From NCBI RefSeq assembly GCF_014212135.1, contig NZ_JACJVQ010000019.1:310001-374000 (forward strand): a DNA stretch of 64,000 nucleotides, in the 5' to 3' direction. Shown here piece after piece: positions 26,051 to 34,564 of this stretch. The stretch comes from Cohnella thailandensis (GTDB lineage Bacteria > Bacillota > Bacilli > Paenibacillales > Paenibacillaceae). The notes under the pieces were generated by a model. It did no database searches. It saw only the letters and a program-made list of their open reading frames with translations, and was not told the origin of the DNA. Position 1 is the stretch's first letter. Every line of letters begins with the position of its first letter. Both the position numbers and the translations under genes were made by a program.

Positions 26051-26079
26051 AAGGGACCGCTTCCATGCGGTTCCTTTGT
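26051..26079 (+). terminator. Hairpin upstream of the ABC exporter
   Basis: AAGGGACCGC (26051-26060) pairs with GCGGTTCCTT (26067-26076), one G-U pair, then TTGTCGTT. It may terminate transcripts from the left or act as a leader element; a ten-codon ORF (MQVVKYLPPL) ends 23 bases before it. Confidence 0.5.
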
Positions 26080-26130
26080 CGTTAGAAGAAGTTGGATTTT
26101 AATAAATGAAAGGAGGCGAAGGTCGAATTC

Positions 26131-27870
26131 ATGGGCTATCGCAAAAAATACGTGCGCCGCTATGGCAAGCCGTTTACGTTCTCGTTCCTGCTGGTCGCCG
26201 GCGAAGCGGTTTGCGATCTCTTGCAGCCCGCGCTGCTGGCGAGAATGATCGATGAAGGCGTTTCCACGCTTCAGCTGGACACCGTTCTGCGGATCGGCGG
26301 CCTGATGCTCCTCGTGACTCTGGCGGGCGCGATCATGGCGAGCGGGCGGAACGTCGTCTCCAGCCGCGTCTCCCAGGCGTTCGGCGCGGAGCTGCGTTCG
26401 GACCTGTTCCGCAAGATTCAAACGCTTCCGATGCGAAGCCTGGACCGGTTCGACCGGGCTTCGCTGGTGACGCGGCTGACGAACGACGTCACGCAAGTGC
26501 AGAACTTCGCGAACGGGATGATGCGCATCTTCGCGAAGGCGCCGATCCTGTGCATCGGCAGCTTGATCATGGCGGTCAACTTGAATCCCCGTCTCAGCTT
26601 GGTGCTTCTCATCGTGGTGCCGCTCGTGGCGATCATCATCGGGCTGAACTTCAAGGTCGGATTTCCGCTCTTCTCCAAGGTACAAGTCTCGTTAGACAAG
26701 CTGAACGGCGGCATGCGCGAGTATCTCGCCGGCGTTCGGGTCGTGAAGGCGTTCAATCGTTTCCCGGAAGAGACGGACAAGTTCGAGCGATCCAACGACG
26801 AATACAAAGGACGTTCCCAGAAAGCGATGAGGGTCATGGCGTTCTTCAACCCGTCCATCGTGCTGGCCGTCAACCTGGGCATCGTCGGGATTCTGTGGCT
26901 CGGCGCTTCAAGGGTCGACGAGGGAAGCATGCAGGTCGGGCACATCGTCGCGTTCGTCAACTACATGACGCAGATCCTTTTCTCGCTCATGCTGATCTCG
27001 ATGGTCATCAATATGCTCGTCAGAGCGAAGGTGTCCGGAGGACGCATCGCCGACGTGCTTACGCTGCAAGAATCGGACGAATGGCAGCCGAATGCGGAAG
27101 ACAGGGCGGTCGGTCATGGCCATATCCGGTTCCAAGGGGTCTCCTTCTCGTACGGCGGGCCTTCCGGCGAACCGGTTCTTAAGGATATCGACCTCGACGT
27201 TCTTCCCGGGCAGACGATAGGCATCATCGGATCGACGGGCTCCGGCAAAAGCACGCTCGTACAGCTCATCCCGCGCTTCTACGAAGCGACCGCGGGCCGA
27301 GTGGCGATGAACGGGGTGGATGTACGGGAGCTCGATCCGAGCTGGATTCGGGAGAAGGTGGCGCTCGTTCCGCAGAGACCGGTTCTCTTCACCGGAACGA
27401 TCCGCGACAACATCCGCTGGGGCAACGACAAGGCGACGGAAGAGGAGGTTGCCCGATCGGCGAGGCTGTCGGCGGCCGACGGCTTCATTCGATCGCTTCC
27501 CGACGGCTACGACACGAAGCTCGGCCAAGGCGGGGTCAACCTGTCCGGCGGCCAGAAGCAGCGGCTCTCGATCGCCCGGGCGCTGATCCGGAAGCCCGAG
27601 GTTCTGATCCTGGACGATTGCACGAGCGCGGTCGACGTCACGACGGAGGCGGCCATCAAGGAGTCGCTGCGGCAATTCGCCCAGGGGATGACCTGCATCA
27701 TGATCGCCCAGCGGATCACCTCGGTCATGGATCTCGACCAGATCGTCGTGCTCGATCACGGGGAGATCGTCGGCAAGGGCAAGCATGATGAGCTGCTGCG
27801 CGATTGCCGGGTCTATCAAGAGATCTACCATTCCCAGATCGGCAAGGAGATGCATGCCCATGGCGTCTAA
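26131..27870 (+). CDS. Heterodimeric ABC exporter, subunit with degenerate ATP site
   Basis: Multidrug-type ABC half-transporter of 579 residues: six membrane segments in the first 320, then an ATPase domain. Walker A is GSTGSGKST and the signature LSGGQKQR is canonical, but Walker B ends LILDDCTSAVD with Asp in place of the catalytic Glu, and the switch histidine is replaced (IAQRIT instead of IAHRLS). This is the pattern of BmrC/YheI-like subunits that pair with a BmrD/YheH-like partner, here the next gene. AAAGGAGG lies somewhat far from the ATG (about 12 bases). Confidence 0.92.
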   Translation: MGYRKKYVRRYGKPFTFSFLLVAGEAVCDLLQPALLARMIDEGVSTLQLDTVLRIGGLMLLVTLAGAIMASGRNVVSSRVSQAFGAELRSDLFRKIQTLPMRSLDRFDRASLVTRLTNDVTQVQNFANGMMRIFAKAPILCIGSLIMAVNLNPRLSLVLLIVVPLVAIIIGLNFKVGFPLFSKVQVSLDKLNGGMREYLAGVRVVKAFNRFPEETDKFERSNDEYKGRSQKAMRVMAFFNPSIVLAVNLGIVGILWLGASRVDEGSMQVGHIVAFVNYMTQILFSLMLISMVINMLVRAKVSGGRIADVLTLQESDEWQPNAEDRAVGHGHIRFQGVSFSYGGPSGEPVLKDIDLDVLPGQTIGIIGSTGSGKSTLVQLIPRFYEATAGRVAMNGVDVRELDPSWIREKVALVPQRPVLFTGTIRDNIRWGNDKATEEEVARSARLSAADGFIRSLPDGYDTKLGQGGVNLSGGQKQRLSIARALIRKPEVLILDDCTSAVDVTTEAAIKESLRQFAQGMTCIMIAQRITSVMDLDQIVVLDHGEIVGKGKHDELLRDCRVYQEIYHSQIGKEMHAHGV

Positions 27871-29722
27871 CGGAACGAGACGGGACTCCGGATCCGGCCG
27901 GTTCGATCCTCCGCAGGTCGCCATCGGTCCGAATCGGCCGGGGCAACGGGGCAGAGGACCGGTTCAGAAGCCGCAGAATTTTCAAGGAACGCTAAGAAGG
28001 CTTTGGTCGTATATCGATAAGGAACGCCGGTGGCTGTCCATCGTCTTTATCCTGATCCTTGTCGATTCCGCGATCACCTTGTCGACGCCGTATCTGATCG
28101 GCGAAGCCGTCGACGCCATCGTCGGCCAAGGGCAGGTCGACTTCGGCTACCTGGAGATCGTTCTGTTCGCGATGTTCGCGGCCTATGCGGGAGACGCGGG
28201 ATTGACGCTTATGCAAGGCTGGATGATGGCGGGCATCTCGCAGCGGGTTCTTCATCGGCTTCGCAGCGCGCTGTTCGGCAAGCTGCATAAGCTTCCGCTC
28301 GCTTACTTCGATACTCGCAGGCACGGCGAAATCATGAGCCGCCTGTCCAACGATATCGACAACGTGAGCACCAGCATCTCGCAGACGACGTCGCAGCTCA
28401 TGTCCGGCGTCATCTCGGTTGCCGGCTCGCTCCTCTTCATGCTGATTCTTAGTCCTCTGCTTACGCTGGCGAGTCTGATCACGGTTCCGCTCGTCTATCT
28501 GCTGGCGAGGACGGTATCGAGCCGTTCCCGGCCTCTCTTCAAAGAGCAGCAGGTGCAGCTCGGTTCGCTTAACGGGCATATCGAGGAGACGATAACCGGC
28601 ATCGACGTCGTGAAGGCTTTCAATCGCGAGGAGCAGTCGATCCGTACGTTCGAGGAAGTGAACGCAAGGCTTCGCGAGACGGGCACGAAGGCGCAGATCG
28701 TCTCCGGCTTCCTGATGCCGCTGCTCGGCGTGATCGGCAATCTCGGCTTCGCGGCGGTAGCGATCGTCGGAAGCGTTCTGGCCGTTCATGGACATATCAG
28801 CATCGGGGTTATCGCCAGCTTTATCGGGTATTCCCGCCAATTCGTCCGGCCTCTGAACGAGATCGCGAACGTCTTCAACGTGCTGCAGTCCGGCCTCGCC
28901 GGAGCGGAGCGGGTGTTCGAGGTTATCGACGAGAGCGAGGAGAAGAAGGATGCGCCGAACGCCGTGCCGCTGGCAGAAGCGAAGGGAGAGGTTCGATTCG
29001 ATCGCGTTAGTTTCGGATATCGCGAGGATAATCCGATTCTGAAGGACGTGAGCTTCTCCGTTCCGGCCGGCTCGAGCGTCGCGCTCGTCGGCCCGACCGG
29101 CGCCGGCAAAACGACGATCGTCAATCTGCTTACAAGGTTCTACGACGTGAACGAAGGCCGTATCCTGTTGGATGGAAGGGACATTCGCGACTATACGCGC
29201 GACAGCCTGCGCAGCAGCTTCGGCATCGTTCTGCAGGACACCTATCTGTTCTCCGGAACGATCGAAGAGAACATCAAGTACGGCAAGCCCGAAGCGACGG
29301 AGGAGGAGGTTCGCCGCGCCGCGGAGGCTTCCAATGCGGATACGTTCATTCGCAAGCTTCCGAATCGGTACCGGACGCAGCTGACCGAGAACGGGAGCAA
29401 CCTGAGCCAAGGGCAGCGGCAGCTTATCGCCATCGCGCGGGTCGTTCTGGCCAGTCCGTCGATTCTCATTCTGGACGAAGCGACGAGCAGCATCGACACC
29501 CGTACCGAGCTGCACATTCAAGAGGCGCTGCTTCGTGTCATGCAGGGGAGGACGACGTTCATCATCGCGCATCGCTTAAGCACGATTCGCGACGCCGACA
29601 GGATCATGGTGATCGACCAAGGCGGCATCGTCGAGCAAGGCTCGCACGCTCAGCTCGTCCAAGCGGGCGGCGTTTATTCCCGGATGGTGCGCAATCCGCT
29701 TGCGAACGCGGACGGCGCTTAA
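27860..29722 (+). CDS. Heterodimeric ABC exporter, subunit with catalytic Glu
   Basis: Partner half-transporter of about 620 residues with a 50-residue N-terminal extension rich in Gly, Pro and Arg (RFDPPQVAIGPNRPGQRGRG) as in BmrD/YheH-like proteins. Walker A is GPTGAGKTT, Walker B SILILDEATSS with Glu, the switch histidine IAHRLST is intact, and the signature is altered (LSQGQRQ). With the preceding subunit this gives one consensus and one degenerate ATP site. ATG 27860 (or 27854) follows AAGGAG and overlaps the upstream stop, so translation is coupled. Confidence 0.92.
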   Translation: MASNGTRRDSGSGRFDPPQVAIGPNRPGQRGRGPVQKPQNFQGTLRRLWSYIDKERRWLSIVFILILVDSAITLSTPYLIGEAVDAIVGQGQVDFGYLEIVLFAMFAAYAGDAGLTLMQGWMMAGISQRVLHRLRSALFGKLHKLPLAYFDTRRHGEIMSRLSNDIDNVSTSISQTTSQLMSGVISVAGSLLFMLILSPLLTLASLITVPLVYLLARTVSSRSRPLFKEQQVQLGSLNGHIEETITGIDVVKAFNREEQSIRTFEEVNARLRETGTKAQIVSGFLMPLLGVIGNLGFAAVAIVGSVLAVHGHISIGVIASFIGYSRQFVRPLNEIANVFNVLQSGLAGAERVFEVIDESEEKKDAPNAVPLAEAKGEVRFDRVSFGYREDNPILKDVSFSVPAGSSVALVGPTGAGKTTIVNLLTRFYDVNEGRILLDGRDIRDYTRDSLRSSFGIVLQDTYLFSGTIEENIKYGKPEATEEEVRRAAEASNADTFIRKLPNRYRTQLTENGSNLSQGQRQLIAIARVVLASPSILILDEATSSIDTRTELHIQEALLRVMQGRTTFIIAHRLSTIRDADRIMVIDQGGIVEQGSHAQLVQAGGVYSRMVRNPLANADGA

Positions 29723-29821
29723 TCCGAAGGACAAACGGGGAACGAATGCCAGATTCCGAATTCCATGTTAAGATAAGGATTATCGCAGCAAGTCGGCTAA
29801 GGAAGGTTCGGGATCAAACTC

Positions 29822-30424
29822 ATGGGAGACCTCATCAACAACAGCATAGATTGGCTGCTCGACACGCTCGGCTTGAGCGGCTTCAACGTCATTTTTATCA
29901 CGATGCCGCTCGCCGTTATTCAGGGATTTCTCGGAATATTTCCTTTCTCGACGCTCATTTTTCTGCACACCTCCACCTTGGGGGTCATCAACGGAATGCT
30001 GGTCAGCTGGCTGGTCAGCATCGTCTCCGCCATCGTCGTGTATACTTGCTGCCGCTACTGGTTCGCCGATTGGTTCGACCGCCGAATGCAGCGTTTCGCG
30101 GGGCGTTACGAGAAGTGGAGAAAGTATTTCGAAGAATACGGAGTGTGGACGATCATTCTGCTACGAACGATTCCCATCGTTCCGAACAACGTGATCTCGT
30201 TCCTGGCGTCCGTATCCGGAATCAAGCCCGGCCCCTACGCGATCTCGTCGTTAGTCGGCAATCTGTCGCACATCGGCATGTTCAGCATCATCAGCTCTTC
30301 GATTCTTTTTCCGGATCAGGATATCAGCCTTCTTACCGGTTCTTATATCGCTTTCTGCGCCGTGCTTATCGTATGGTTCTTATTCATTAAGCTTAGGAGA
30401 CGCACCAGAAGCCAAGGGACCTGA
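29822..30424 (+). CDS. TVP38/TMEM64-like (VTT domain) membrane protein
   Basis: Membrane protein of 200 residues with about five helices. The VTT/DedA-type core is visible: FLGIFPFSTLIFLHTSTLGV (re-entrant loop), the basic stretch RRMQRFAGRYEKWRKYFEEY and LLRTIPIVPNNVISFLASVS. Such proteins move lipids or lipid-linked molecules across the membrane. The start has no strong ribosome site (GGAAGG is about 15 bases away). About 100 bases follow the ABC exporter, so it may share that transcript. Confidence 0.82.
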   Translation: MGDLINNSIDWLLDTLGLSGFNVIFITMPLAVIQGFLGIFPFSTLIFLHTSTLGVINGMLVSWLVSIVSAIVVYTCCRYWFADWFDRRMQRFAGRYEKWRKYFEEYGVWTIILLRTIPIVPNNVISFLASVSGIKPGPYAISSLVGNLSHIGMFSIISSSILFPDQDISLLTGSYIAFCAVLIVWFLFIKLRRRTRSQGT

Positions 30425-30431
30425 CGCACGC

Positions 30432-30463
30432 GAAGACCCCCAGCCGCAAGGCCGGGGGTCTTC
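30432..30463. terminator. Hairpin between convergent genes
   Basis: GAAGACCCCC (30432-30441) pairs with GGGGGTCTTC (30454-30463), with GCC/GGC inside. Very stable, but without a T run on either side. Confidence 0.65.
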
Positions 30464-30471
30464 ATCACTGT

Positions 30472-32199
30472 TCAGCGCAGCTGCTCGATCGAATCGACGT
30501 TCATATAGGACGGAACGACGAGGCCGAGCTTCGTGCCTTCGAGGTTGGAGCCGAGATCGACAACCCGGTCTTTGTACTTGTCGTAGTAATCCTTCGAGGT
30601 CGTGGGAAGCCAGGCGGCGACCATCGCGTCGGCGTCGCCTCCCGCGATCCCGACCCACATCGGGCCGATCTCGACTTGCAGCATCTCCGGCTTGTAGCCG
30701 AGCTTCGTCGCGAGCACCTCGCGAACGACGTTCGTGCTGGCGATCTCCGAATCCCAAGCGACGTAAGCCAGCTTAAGCGTCTGGCCGTTCGCCTTCGGGA
30801 TGCCGTCGGTCCACTCCGCCACGAGATCGGAATGCTTCTTCACCCAAGCGGCCGCCGCATCCTCCGGCGTCACCCCGTCCGAGATCGAATTCATCACTTC
30901 CTCCATATCGGAAGGCTGCCAGTGGAATCGGTCAAGGAACCGATAGGCGGAAGGGGCATCGGTCTTAAGGCCCTGGCGTACGATCGTATGGATCTCTTCG
31001 CTGCCCCCGAACGATTGCTTCGGATCGTCCAGATATTTGAGATCGTACTTGATGAACATCCAATGCGGCGTCCATCCGGTGACGATGATCGGTTCCTGGT
31101 TTTTGTAGGCCCGATCCAGAGCCGCGGTCATGGCCGTGCCGGAGCCCTCCACCAGCGTCCAGTTGTTCAAGCCGTAATCCTGGATCGCTTGAGAGGTCGC
31201 CTTCATGAGTCCGGAGCCTGGGTCGATGCCGATGATCCGGTAATCCACGAGCTTGCCGATCTCGTTCTCGCCGCCGGACTCCTTGCTCATGTTCTGGTAG
31301 ATACTGGCTGCGATCAGCACGAGCACGGCCGCGGCGCCGATCCAGAGGAAGCGCCGGATTCCCTTCGAATCGCTGCGCCGTTTGTTCGAGACCAGCTTCT
31401 GCGACAGCCGGTCGAGCAGGATGGCCAAGATGACGACCGCGAGTCCCGCCTCGAAGCCTTGGCCCGTATTGAGCTGGGTGACCGCCCGGTAGACGTCGGC
31501 TCCGATGCCCTGCGCGCCGATCATCGATGCGATGACGACCATGGACAGCGACAGCATGATCGTTTGGTTGATGCCCGCCATCATGTTCGGCATCGCGAGC
31601 GGAAGCTGCACCTGAAGCAGCTTCTGCGTCGGGGTCGAACCGAACGAATCGGCCGCTTCGACCAGGTCGTCCGGCACCTGCTGGATGCCGAGATGCGTCA
31701 ACCGGATCGTAGGCGGAATCGCGAAGATGACGGAAGCGATGACACCCGGTACGACGCCAAGGCCGAAGAAGGTGACCGCCGGAATCAGGTAGACGAAGGC
31801 GGGCATCGTCTGCATGAAGTCGAGCAGCGGCGTCAGAATGCTTCGCACGGTCCGATTGCGCGCGGCGGAGATGCCGAGCGGCACCCCGAGCACGATCGAG
31901 ACGAGCGATGCGGTGAGAACGAGCGCCGACGTATCCATCGTCGCGTCCCAGAAGCCGAGGTTCCAGATGAGCAGGAGTCCGATGACGGTGAACAAGGCAA
32001 GCCGCCAGCGGCCAAGGCGATAGGCGAGAGCGGCGATAAGGAGAATGGTCAGCCAAGGCGGCAGCAGATGGAACAGCGACGAGAAAGCGTACACGATCCC
32101 GTTGATGATGGAAGACAGCAGGGTGAAAATAACCCCGAGATTCGAGCCCACCCAATCGACGACGCTCTCGACCCACTGATCCAGAGGAAGCTTACGCAT
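30472..32199 (-). CDS. opuABC: Glycine betaine ABC transporter permease fused to binding protein (OpuABC type)
   Basis: Protein of 575 residues. Residues about 1-275 are the permease (ASLVSIVLGVPLGISAARNR, the EAA-like VEAADSFGSTPTQKLLQVQL), then after one more membrane helix the C-terminal 290 residues are the betaine-binding protein facing outward. The order within it is that of Bacillus OpuAC: IIGIDPGSGLMKAT first and LAYVAWDSEIASTNVV last. The tryptophans of the binding cage are in GWTPHWMF, YVAWDSE and GPMWVG. ATG 32199 is nine bases after GGAGG; it overlaps the end of opuAA by eight bases. Osmoprotectant uptake. Confidence 0.92.
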   Translation of the reverse strand: MRKLPLDQWVESVVDWVGSNLGVIFTLLSSIINGIVYAFSSLFHLLPPWLTILLIAALAYRLGRWRLALFTVIGLLLIWNLGFWDATMDTSALVLTASLVSIVLGVPLGISAARNRTVRSILTPLLDFMQTMPAFVYLIPAVTFFGLGVVPGVIASVIFAIPPTIRLTHLGIQQVPDDLVEAADSFGSTPTQKLLQVQLPLAMPNMMAGINQTIMLSLSMVVIASMIGAQGIGADVYRAVTQLNTGQGFEAGLAVVILAILLDRLSQKLVSNKRRSDSKGIRRFLWIGAAAVLVLIAASIYQNMSKESGGENEIGKLVDYRIIGIDPGSGLMKATSQAIQDYGLNNWTLVEGSGTAMTAALDRAYKNQEPIIVTGWTPHWMFIKYDLKYLDDPKQSFGGSEEIHTIVRQGLKTDAPSAYRFLDRFHWQPSDMEEVMNSISDGVTPEDAAAAWVKKHSDLVAEWTDGIPKANGQTLKLAYVAWDSEIASTNVVREVLATKLGYKPEMLQVEIGPMWVGIAGGDADAMVAAWLPTTSKDYYDKYKDRVVDLGSNLEGTKLGLVVPSYMNVDSIEQLR

Positions 32200-33400
32200 C
32201 GGCATCCCCCTCCACGTTGATATGCTCGGCGTTGCCGGTAAGCGCGGCCAGAACCGCGCCTCGCACGATGATGCCGAGCAGCCGGTTCGATTCGTCGGTG
32301 ACGGCGACCGGGATCGGCGTCGCGCTGACGACGTCGAACAGCTCGTTCAGGCGGAGATCCGGGCGGACGGTCGGAACGTCGCGAGTCGCGATCGCGAGCA
32401 GCGTCTTGTTTTCCTTGATGGCGGCTGACGCGTCCTCGGCGGAGATCGCCCCGAGCAGCCTGCGGGACTTGTCCACCAAGTACAGATTGGAGATGCCGCT
32501 GTCGCGCATGAGCTGCAGGGCGACCCGGGGACCGCGATCGGGGCCGATCGTCTCCGGCCTTCGCATGACGTGGGCGGCGGTCAGAACCTTCGACAGGTCT
32601 ACGTCCTCCACGAATTTCTCGACATAGCGGTTGGCCGGGTTGATCAGTATTTCTTCCGGCGTTCCGATCTGCACGATCGAACCGTCTCTGAGCAGCGCGA
32701 TTTTGTCTCCGATCCGGAGTGCCTCGTTCAGATCATGGGTAATAAAAATGATCGTTTTCTTCATTTTCTCCTGAAGGTCCAGAAGCTCGTCCTGCATGTC
32801 CTTGCGGATCAGCGGATCGAGCGCGCTGAAGGCTTCGTCCATGAGCAGAATGTCCGGCTCGTTGGCCAGCGCACGGGCGAGTCCGACCCGCTGCTGCATG
32901 CCGCCGCTGAGCTGATCGGGATAGCTGTTCTCCCAGCCGTCCAAGCCGACCAGCGCCAAGGAGGAACGGGCCTTCTCCTGGCGTTTCTTGGCCGAGACCC
33001 CGCGAATCTCCAAGCCGTATTCGACGTTCCTAAGAATCGTCCGATGGGGAAAAAGCGCGAACTTCTGGAACACCATCGCCATCCGCCGCCTGCGGAAACT
33101 CCTGAGTTCGGCCGCGTTCATTTTCACGATGTTCTGGTTCTGATAGAGAATGTCCCCGGACGTCGGCTCGATCAACCGGTTCAGCAGCCGGATCAGGGTG
33201 GATTTGCCGCTCCCCGACAGCCCCATGATGACGAAAATCTCGCCTTCCTCGATGTCGAAGCTAACCCGATTGACGCCCACCGTATGCTTCGTTTGCTCGT
33301 AGATCTTTTTTTTGCTCCAGCCTTGGGCGAGAAGGTCGAGAGCCCTCTGCGGCTCCGGGCCGAAAATCTTCGTTAAGTTGTTCACCGACACGATGCTCAT
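32192..33400 (-). CDS. opuAA: Glycine betaine ABC transporter ATP-binding protein
   Basis: ATPase of the OpuA/ProV type, 402 residues: Walker A GLSGSGKST, signature LSGGMQQR, Walker B LLMDEAFSALDP, switch His in ITHDLNEA, then two CBS domains (about 275-395) that gate betaine transporters by ionic strength or nucleotide. The N-terminal FGPEPQRALDLLAQGWSKKK extension is typical of OpuAA. GGAGG lies eight bases before the ATG. It is the first gene of the two-gene operon with the permease-binding protein fusion; the cognate genes for choline oxidation are not in the window. Confidence 0.94.
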   Translation of the reverse strand: MSIVSVNNLTKIFGPEPQRALDLLAQGWSKKKIYEQTKHTVGVNRVSFDIEEGEIFVIMGLSGSGKSTLIRLLNRLIEPTSGDILYQNQNIVKMNAAELRSFRRRRMAMVFQKFALFPHRTILRNVEYGLEIRGVSAKKRQEKARSSLALVGLDGWENSYPDQLSGGMQQRVGLARALANEPDILLMDEAFSALDPLIRKDMQDELLDLQEKMKKTIIFITHDLNEALRIGDKIALLRDGSIVQIGTPEEILINPANRYVEKFVEDVDLSKVLTAAHVMRRPETIGPDRGPRVALQLMRDSGISNLYLVDKSRRLLGAISAEDASAAIKENKTLLAIATRDVPTVRPDLRLNELFDVVSATPIPVAVTDESNRLLGIIVRGAVLAALTGNAEHINVEGDADA

Positions 33401-33577
33401 AAAGGCCGTCCTCCGTTAGGCAGGATATAGATGGTCTATAGGTTGCTTCCATTGAGGAAGGCTTATCCATCCGGGGGCGGGAGAGGCCGAATTCGTTTGA
33501 CAGGTTCGATCGGCGATAGCTATAATTTGGACATTCCGGTTTATCGATAGGGCTTCTAGGGAAAGGATTGGATCGCG

Positions 33578-34243
33578 ATGCTAACGAAAGCGGAACGGAT
33601 CAAGAAAAGCAAGGCGCCGCAGACGCCGAACGGGCTGGAGGGACGTCTTCCTCCGGGACAGACGCTCACCGACCGATTCCCGATTTTGCACGAAGGCGAG
33701 GTTCCTCGCTACGATATGAACGAATGGACGCTGCGGGTGTGGGGCGAGGTGGAAGAGGAGGTTACGTTCACCTACGAGCAGCTGATGGCTCTGCCGAAGA
33801 CGACGATCACGACGGATATCCACTGCGTGACGCGTTGGTCGAAGTTCGACACGGCTTGGGAAGGCGTGCTGTTCCGCGACGTGTTTAAGCTGCTGAAGGT
33901 CAAGCCGGAGGCCAAGTACGTCATGGTGCACGCGGACAACGATTACGAGACGAACCTGCCGATCGAGGATCTGCTGGGCGACGACATTCTGCTTGCCTAC
34001 CAATATAACGGAGAGCCTCTGACGGACAAGCACGGCTGGCCTCTTCGCCTGCTCGTTCCTCATCTGTACTTCTGGAAAAGCGCCAAGTGGATTCGCGGGT
34101 TCGAGTTCATGAAGGAGGATCGGCCGGGCTTCTGGGAGCGGAACGGCTTCCATAACTACGCCGACCCGTTCAAGGAACAGCGCTTCTCGGGCGAGGATCT
34201 GGGCCTCCCGGAAGACGAATGGCATCATAAGGATTACGATTGA
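33578..34243 (+). CDS. Sulfite oxidase-like molybdopterin oxidoreductase (YuiH-like)
   Basis: Cytosolic protein of 221 residues with the molybdopterin-binding fold of the sulfite oxidase family: ligand cysteine Cys83 in DIHCVTRWSKFD, then WEGVLFRDVF, HGWPLRLLVPHLYFWKSAKW and DRPGFWERNGFHNYADP. Length and motifs match Bacillus YuiH; there is no export signal. A molybdenum-cofactor role fits with the MOSC protein encoded at 35803. It precedes the repeat stretch at 34272. Confidence 0.9.
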   Translation: MLTKAERIKKSKAPQTPNGLEGRLPPGQTLTDRFPILHEGEVPRYDMNEWTLRVWGEVEEEVTFTYEQLMALPKTTITTDIHCVTRWSKFDTAWEGVLFRDVFKLLKVKPEAKYVMVHADNDYETNLPIEDLLGDDILLAYQYNGEPLTDKHGWPLRLLVPHLYFWKSAKWIRGFEFMKEDRPGFWERNGFHNYADPFKEQRFSGEDLGLPEDEWHHKDYD

Positions 34244-34271
34244 AGAGAGATGTTGCGCTAATAGGCGATCA

Positions 34272-34519
34272 TGCGGGATAGTCGAGGATTTCGGCTATTT
34301 TGCTGTTTATGGGCAGACTTGCACAAGGATGATCATTGGACAAGGACGATCGAATTGCTACAGGACGATCGGTTTGCGGCAAGGGTTCGCCTGGTGCATG
34401 AACGTTGGGTGAAGAACGGAGCTCTCCAGAGAGCTGGAGTGCGGGAGATAGTCGAAAAAATCGACTAACGGAGCTCTCCAGAGAGCTGGAACAGGGGAGA
34501 TAGTCGAAAAAATCGACTA
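34272..34519. repeat. Palindromic repeat stretch (52-bp units)
   Basis: The 320-base gap between the YuiH-like and M42 genes holds no gene. Two copies of a 52-base unit start at 34418 and 34470: dyad AGCTCTC-CA-GAGAGCT followed by a second dyad TAGTCGA-AAAAA-TCGACTA (34449-34467 and 34501-34519). A decayed copy, GCGGGATAGTCGAGGATTTC, is at 34273-34292. The last copy ends 45 bases before the M42 start, so the hairpins may lie in the 5' leader of that gene. Confidence 0.75.
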
Positions 34520-34564
34520 ACTCATTTATACGTTGCAAATGAATCTAAGGAAGGTGTTGCTTCA

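Noticed and set aside
27992-29572. 526-codon ORF antisense to the second ABC subunit
   Set aside because: Shadow frame caused by high GC at third codon positions; rich in Arg, Asp and Gln with no domain.
30472-32199. Circularly permuted betaine-binding domain as a novelty
   Set aside because: The order seems permuted compared with ProX, but Bacillus OpuAC has this same order, so only the fusion is worth noting, and OpuABC fusions are known.
30676-32220. 514-codon plus-strand ORF over the OpuABC gene
   Set aside because: Shadow of a strongly supported gene on the other strand; composition is Arg/Asp/His-rich with no motif.
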